A DNA stretch of 64,000 nucleotides, from contig CP099840.1 in the NCBI GenBank assembly GCA_030062745.1, positions 33,855,101 to 33,919,100 on the forward strand, in the 5' to 3' direction. The stretch's first letter is position 1. The number at the start of each line of letters is the position of its first letter. Under the pieces are notes generated by a model. The model was not told where the DNA came from, made no database searches, and saw only the letters and a list, made by a program, of their open reading frames with translations. This DNA comes from Capitulum mitella. Its lineage: Eukaryota; Arthropoda; Thecostraca; Pollicipedomorpha; Pollicipedidae. Of this stretch, positions 58,262 through 64,000 are shown piece by piece. Position numbers and translations under genes: made by a program.

Positions 58262-58445
58262 GTCAGCCGACCCCGTGATCGTGACGCGCCCGATACATCA
58301 GCCGGTTCCGCGATCGTGATTCGCGCATGTCGTCAACCGGCCCCGTGATCGTGACCCGCCCGTGACGTCAGCCGGCCCGGTGGTCGTGACCGCCCGTGAC
58401 GTCAGCCGGCCCCGTGATCGTGACCGCCCGCGACGTCAGCCGGCC
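58262..58445. repeat. 34-bp tandem array with CRE-like TGACGTCA sites
   Basis: Units of the form TGACGTCAGCCGG followed by CCCCGTGATCGTGACC repeat about five times. Exact TGACGTCA palindromes sit at 58363-58370 and 58397-58404, and CGACGTCA at 58431-58438, precisely 34 bp apart. Copies further left are degenerate. The array ends about 235 bp upstream of the cuticle gene TATA box. Confidence 0.85.
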
Positions 58446-58680
58446 GGAGGTCGTGGTCCTGCTGCGTGGCCGGGCGGGCGCCGGCGGCGGCCGCCGTCAG
58501 CGCGGTGCCAGCCGCCGAGGCCGGCCCATCACCGGCGCACCGGACGGCGCGGCACGGCCCGTGACCGGTCCGGCTGGCTCGGCGACGCCGCTCTCGGGTC
58601 AGAGGAAGGTCGGGTGAAAGGCGCCTCTGCCTCCGCACGGCAGCCCCCCCCCCCGCTGCCGCCGGCCTCCGATGCTCCGC

Positions 58681-58687
58681 TATATAA
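58681..58687 (+). promoter_or_regulatory. TATA box of the cuticle protein gene
   Basis: TATATAA lies 68 bp before the first codon of the gene's first coding exon, placing a start site near 58712. It is a normal spacing for a short 5' leader. Confidence 0.75.
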
Positions 58688-58754
58688 CGGCCGGCGGACT
58701 GAGCGGCGCTGCTCAAACCGACGCCGCACAGACGCCGCCTCGCCCGCCCTCGTC

Positions 58755-61700
58755 ATGAAGCTGGTACGTACCAGGCACCTCCGACCGAGCCGCGCTGGCG
58801 TCGGTGTCACCTGAACTCAGATTGTGTGGAAAGGGTCTTGCGCCTTTCGTTCTAACGTGATCCATGTCTTTTTGGAAATAATGAATTGAACTGAGTTTTG
58901 TCCGATCTGTCGTATAGCCACTTACATTTACTGAGCACATCTTCTCCGAAACCCGGGTTGCAAAAGCCCATGGGGTTTTTGCACCATGTTTTTTCACGCT
59001 GCTAGTCGCATGAACGCTGATTTCGCGCAGTCGCAAGTCGCACGCTGATTTCGCAAGAAGACAAAAAGCAGCGGCCGTGGACGCAAGATCAAATCATTTT
59101 AAATGACCTGTCTTGGGCGGTGTATTGCGTTATCCACCGCTGTTATATGCAAACTCATTTCGATTACTTTTAGCTATTGGCTGGAGAACGCACGAATTTA
59201 AAGGGGGGGCAAGCTATTTGTAAGTCATTTTTTTATAGTCAATGCCGCAAGATTAACATTAAATTCTGGTGTTCAACGGGAGGGGGGACGCAGCAGCCAT
59301 CACCACAACACCGACCATACTTTTCCACATAGAGACATGCAAATCAATTTGATTTTACTGCATTGTGGAATGGCTTCAGTGTACTAATAGGCCTACAACA
59401 TCTGCTAATGGAACAGATTTTCACGCCCCAAAAAAGGGGCACGGTAGAAAAATGGCCGCGCAGTGGTAGCTACTTATACGTTCTGCTCATTTCTAAGATG
59501 CGAAAGCCAAAGCCATATAAAACTAGAGATTTAGATCAGACAGACAGGCGAATTTATCCATGGATGCCCATCATACTAAACGAAGCCTCCCCCAGATCAA
59601 CCCATTTAGCTGGACCCAAATTGGAGGCTTCTAAATATGCAGTCAGTCATCCTAAGCACGCAGGGGAACCGTATAAGAGTCCTAAATATGGGAACCAGGC
59701 AAGACATAATGATATGTTCATAGAAATATGAGAGGCAACATCATGAACCAAACGGACGAATTAGCCGTTTATACAACAATTTATGTTAGAAAGTAAATGG
59801 GTTTGTTCATTTCACTACAGTAAGAGAAACCCCGCCCGAATTTGCTAACATTATACAGAAATATTTCTCTTCATTGTGCCTGATTTGGTGTGACTGTCAG
59901 CCACGTTTAAAACTTTGCTTTATTATTTGGTAAATGCGTACTTTTTCACTTTCAAGAATTATCATCCACGGCTCAGTAAAACAGACGTGATAAAATGAAG
60001 GCCTACGACCACTTATGGACATGTTTTCCATTTCCACTAATGCGGTCTGATTCACGATGTTTTATAGGGATCCGCGCAGAGACGAGTGTTGTGTGAAAAT
60101 CATGCCAGCAATATTCCTCATGCACTTTGGATGCCGCGAAAACCTATCTTACCACGAGTGATATATTTCACGCAGAGCATTTTCGACAATGACCTGTTCC
60201 ACCTGCGTGCAAACTTTGCGGGAAAAAGGTGTGCAGCTGACTCTGAACAGGAAGCACCGTGTTCTGTTCGCGGTTGAAATCGAAAGGAAACTGGTTTCTA
60301 AATCCGCCAGAGTTTTCGTTACGACAGGTCCTGTCCTCTGGTGGTGCTTGTTTGCACGTTTGCAGTGTAATGGAAGAGCTTGGTCTTACACTGAATCACT
60401 CCTGTCAGAGTAACTTCTTTCGGTATCTCGGAAGGATCAAACTTCCATTGCCGGACCGCACCGTAAATGGTGACATCATTTCATTGTCGTTGGCTCCGCA
60501 AGGCTCTCGACCTCGAGTAAGGCCGTTGGTGCTGCAGGTCACTAACGTTAGTTATGCGTGGAATAAATGGTCCTTGTGTTTGAATGTAGGACTGGATGCA
60601 CTAGTTTCCTTAGGCTCTTGACATTTCTCTAGTGCTGACCTCCACCGGTCGCATTGGGTTCATTGGATGTCTCCTTGCTTCTTGTCTGTAAGGACTTGCC
60701 GAACACCTTGCGGACCGTTCAGTGAGCATTCATCACCGGAGTGTTTCCGCTTGTTGCAGGTTGTTCTGCTTTGCCTCGTGGCCTGCGCGGCAGCCCGACC
60801 CCAGGAGAACCCCAACAGAGTCCGGGACCGGGAGGCCCAGATCATCTCCTACAAGAACCAGATGAAGGCCGACGGAGGCAACGAGAACTCGTGAGTTCTC
60901 GGCCGGAGCTGGGGAGCTGCCGGCAGGCCGCGGCCTGGTAGGACGGGACGTAGATCGCAGGCGTCTGGCGAACCAAGATTTGGAGCTCTTGTCCGGTCTC
61001 TGTGAAGCATTCAGGAAGCAGAATAGTATTGAAGTGCTACTGATGAACGGTATCGCACCTGTTTCTTCAACCGTGGTGATAAAGTCACAGTTGTCAACAA
61101 CTGTGAAAGCATTTCAGCTAGTTAGATCCCATATGGTGCCGCTTTCAGCCTCACCTGCTCTGCAATAATTCCATTCTAGTGAGGTACACAACAGCAGTGC
61201 TGCCTAGCATAATAGTTTATGACCGGTTATTCATGCCTTACTTGACCAAATTTTTGCTGAGATGTTTGGTGACGATTCGTTGCGTGTGAACGCGTTCCAA
61301 GTGTCCTTGTGTTGGACTAATTTCGGACCGTTGCTTGAAAGCAGTCTGCTCTCAGAAACTCAGCCTAATAGATACGAAGTCAAAAATACACCGCATTTGG
61401 TCCTCTCTCACACCGCGTTGTTTCGCACTCCTCTGAAATACCACGCTGACGATGAACACGACCGCGCAGGTTCGAGGCGGACAACGGCATCGCGCGCGAC
61501 GAGACGATCGACCTGAAGGAAGTGCAGGTGGTCAACGAGAACGGCGACCTCGAGACGCGCCTCGTGCCCTTCTTCACCGGCGTGTTCAGGTGAGCTAAGA
61601 GAGCGCAGCCTTGTCCCGTCTCTTGGGGAGCATGGAAGTCTTGCCCTCTTGGCTGGCAATGCCCGTGAAAGCAGGACATCGTTTAGCATTGACGCTCTTC

Positions 61701-61990
61701 TCCGTCCCGCTGATCGCTGTTACCAAACTGCAGAAGAGTTATCGTTGCAAGCACCAAGTCAGAAGGCATTCACGTTTCCAAAGTATTACACGCGTAGGCC
61801 GTAATCAGCGAAGCGAATTTATTACCGGCGTATGACTGGGCGCGGCAGTTCATCTGACCCGACCTCGCTCCGCTCTAGGTTCCCCCTGGACGACGGCACG
61901 TTCGTGGAGCGGCGGTACTACACCGACGAGACCGGACTGCACATCGAGGCCGACGACCTGCCCGTGGCGCCGGTCGCCCCCGTGCCGTGA
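58755..61990 (+). CDS. RR-1-like chitin-binding cuticle protein (4 exons)
   Basis: Exons 58755-58763, 60760-60890, 61470-61589 and 61879-61990, all GT/AG and in phase, give 123 residues. Exon 1 encodes only MKL and splices into the rest of the signal peptide (VVLLCLVACAAA, cleavage before RPQ), an arrangement common in arthropod cuticle genes. The mature part has SYKNQMKADGG, then an RR-type motif across the exon 3/4 junction: GVFRFPLDDGTFVERRYYTDETG-HIEADDLP. The usual spacing of G-x-F, DG, Y, D-x-x-G and LP is kept, although the common AD and HLP are TD and DLP. Expected role: binding chitin in flexible cuticle, secreted by epidermis. A TATA box and a poly(A) signal frame the gene. The precise member of the family is not resolved. 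Confidence 0.92.
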
Positions 61991-62108
61991 AATCGCAGCC
62001 CCTGACGTCTCCGCCAGCCTCGCCATCTGGGAGAGCCGCTCCGCGCCCAGAGCTTCATCCCCTCACCCTTGCCCCTCTTCATCGTTTGTTATGTCCTCTT
62101 CATCAGGA

Positions 62109-62114
62109 AATAAA
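62109..62114 (+). terminator. Poly(A) signal of the cuticle gene
   Basis: AATAAA 119 nt after the stop codon, in a suitable position for a short 3' untranslated region. Confidence 0.75.
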
Positions 62115-62129
62115 CGGTGCACGTTTGAC

Positions 62130-64000
62130 TACGTTTTTCAACTGCGGTATGCGCACGACGGAAAGAGGGCGGTTTCGGACATCGCGTGGTCAAGGCTGCC
62201 TGTGGCCCCTGTTGTGCTTGAATGTAGTTGCATCGTCATCGCTGTTCGTGGGAATGGTCAGAGCGTCCGCACCGAAAAGTGTTTGAAGACGGCAGATCCA
62301 TCCCACGCTGTCTGCGGTGAAGGTTTCTCAGCAAAAGTTATCTCGAGGGACGAACACGGCACACCGTCCACTCGCCGAAACCGAGGGCACGGTGGCCGAC
62401 CTTCCAAGGGCCGGCAACTCGGCCGACGTGACTGGCGGCTTATCTCGGGTACCTGCGCCCGGGTCTGCACGAACGGGAGACGGCGCGGACGTAGCATGCA
62501 CGTCAGGCCCTCTGGACCCTTCTTGTCAAGCGGACGGTGCAGAGACTACTCATGAGGTACGTGGCACACCTACGGCTTTCGCAAGCTTGGTGCGTGGATC
62601 CGGCGAGCTGCATAAGAAACTAGTAACCGCGAGAATGCCGGAGTCGCACATTGTGGTCTGGTGAAAGGGAAGGACCTTTCGAATGCATCACTCGGATATC
62701 CGTCTTTTAGCGTATTTCCCCCGCTATTGCACTACATCTGAACAAATAATTATTGCACGAAAAACGGAAATAAGTCGGAACACCAGTTACGGATATGAGG
62801 GAACCTGATAAACCTGCATCAGTTGGTGTGACTTCTAAATATCGGGGTTTTAAATACCAGTCGATGTAATGTACTTAAAAACATATTTTGTCGTGTCCAA
62901 ACAGCAGGATAGGATTCACCAAACGTCAGTGCTATACGTGCAGAATACCCAACAGCCAACGTTCTACAGTCATTTCACTGGCCTTGACGATTTCGAGCAC
63001 TAACGTCTGCAAGTTCTGATGGAACTGCTGATTAGCAATGACGTTTGTATGCCGTATGCACTGCAGGATAGGTCCCATCAAAACCGGCACAACCTGACAT
63101 ATGTGCAGAATCGGAACTTAAGCAAACTAAACACCGCTGAACATATTTTTGCAGTCTCTTGATTTTATCGGACGAAGTAAGCCTGCTCCTTGGAACCAGG
63201 AGAACGTGATTTCTTACCACAATGTCCTAACAGAGTACAGCGCGGGAGATGAACCACTCGTTGACACAGCGCTAATTTCTGGAATGCTCTCCCTCGCTGG
63301 TTCGAGCCGGAATGCAGTCTCAAAGTTGAGCGATGAGTCTCTTGAACATTTAAGCTTCACCGACTCGCCTGGTTGCGCTCAACGCACTGCGTCGTGGCAT
63401 TGGCAGGATCATCTTGAAGACTCAGTAACCAGTGGACTGTTTCGGTATCCAAATTTGTCATGAACTGTACCATGAAGTCCCAGTCGTTTTGTATAATAAA
63501 TTAAGGCTTTGGCCACATGGTGAACAGCTTAGTTGAAACGGTTCAAGCAAATGAACATGGTAACAGATAACGAGTTGTATTGGTACGAGTGGCAGGAACA
63601 TGAATAGGTTTAGAGCTTCACAGCGTGTGTGTTTGTGGTTTTAAGGCGCGTGGACTAGTTACTACGTCATACAGCGCCTGTAACAACTTCAGACCCATGG
63701 CTTGACACCGAGACCATATTTTGCGTTAATTTACTGGTATGATTTGAACGTCAGCTGGGCCGAGTCCTTATCTTCAAAAAAACTGTTTACCGTTTGCATC
63801 GAACAAACAAACATGCTCAAATTAGTAATGACAAAAATATCACGCCTGGGACATGGGCGTAGCCAGGATCTCACCAAGGAGGAGGTTATAACGAACCTAA
63901 CCCCATTAAAAACTGAAAATCCTCGGATTCCAGCCATTTAAGCTTTAGATTTAAATAAGAAAAAACAATTAATTGAAACTTTGAACTTCAACTGAACTTT
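62130..64000. other. Intergenic, nothing recognised except a repeat fragment
   Basis: Short open frames only, without splice context. At about 63850-63905 (plus) GGGCGTAGCCAGGATCTCAC is another fragment of the dispersed GGCGYAGCCAGG-type repeat. Confidence 0.45.

Noticed and set aside
58362-58814. 150-codon plus-strand open frame across the cuticle promoter
   Set aside because: It reads through the 34-bp CRE-like repeats and the TATA region; the true start is the ATG at 58755 in another arrangement.

Overview
The window looks like nuclear DNA from an arthropod, probably a crustacean. A class inference only: it carries a small RR-type chitin-binding cuticle protein gene and a pentameric-type thrombospondin. 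Genes are split into short, GC-rich exons by introns full of repeats. The species is not determinable from the sequence; a barnacle or another crustacean is my guess.

I could assemble three multi-exon genes by matching splice sites and codon phase. (1) A thrombospondin/COMP-like gene on the minus strand (38474 down to 14619): 20 coding exons and 1043 residues. Its domains run signal peptide, laminin-G-like domain, five-stranded coiled coil with CxxC, six EGF-like modules, type 3 calcium repeats and an L-lectin-like C-terminus. (2) A family GH31 alpha-glucosidase homologue on the minus strand (55157 down to 42715): 4 coding exons and 956 residues. It is a type II membrane protein with a trefoil module, and both catalytic acids appear to be replaced, so it is probably a pseudoenzyme. 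(3) A 123-residue RR-1-like cuticle protein on the plus strand (58755 to 61990), with a TATA box and a poly(A) signal. A fourth gene at 2274-4674 (minus) encodes a putative secreted protein built almost entirely from about 44 copies of a 15-residue Arg/Glu/Asp-rich repeat. I do not recognise it.

Layout: 1-667 end of a TTAA-flanked MITE; 2274-4674 repeat protein; about 4800-5335 homopolymer blocks that look like an assembly or basecalling artefact; 5.3-14.6 kb mostly gene-poor, with minisatellites at 9.65-10.05 and 10.7-12.2 kb; 14.6-38.5 kb thrombospondin gene; 38.5-39.1 kb minisatellite directly upstream of it; 40606-41815 complete MITE with TTAA target duplication; 42.7-55.2 kb GH31 gene, whose 8.3-kb intron holds a second MITE, a decayed LINE with a nested 152-bp insertion and a mariner-like transposase scrap; 58.3-62.1 kb cuticle gene with a 34-bp CRE-like array upstream; 62.1-64.0 kb nothing recognised.

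The genes do not form a functional cluster. The most notable items are the catalytically dead membrane GH31, the 45-bp-repeat secreted protein, the minisatellite that copies a thrombospondin splice donor, a perfect 44-bp palindrome in a thrombospondin intron, two TTAA/ATAA-flanked MITE families, and a wide scatter of AGGTCA half-sites in repeats.
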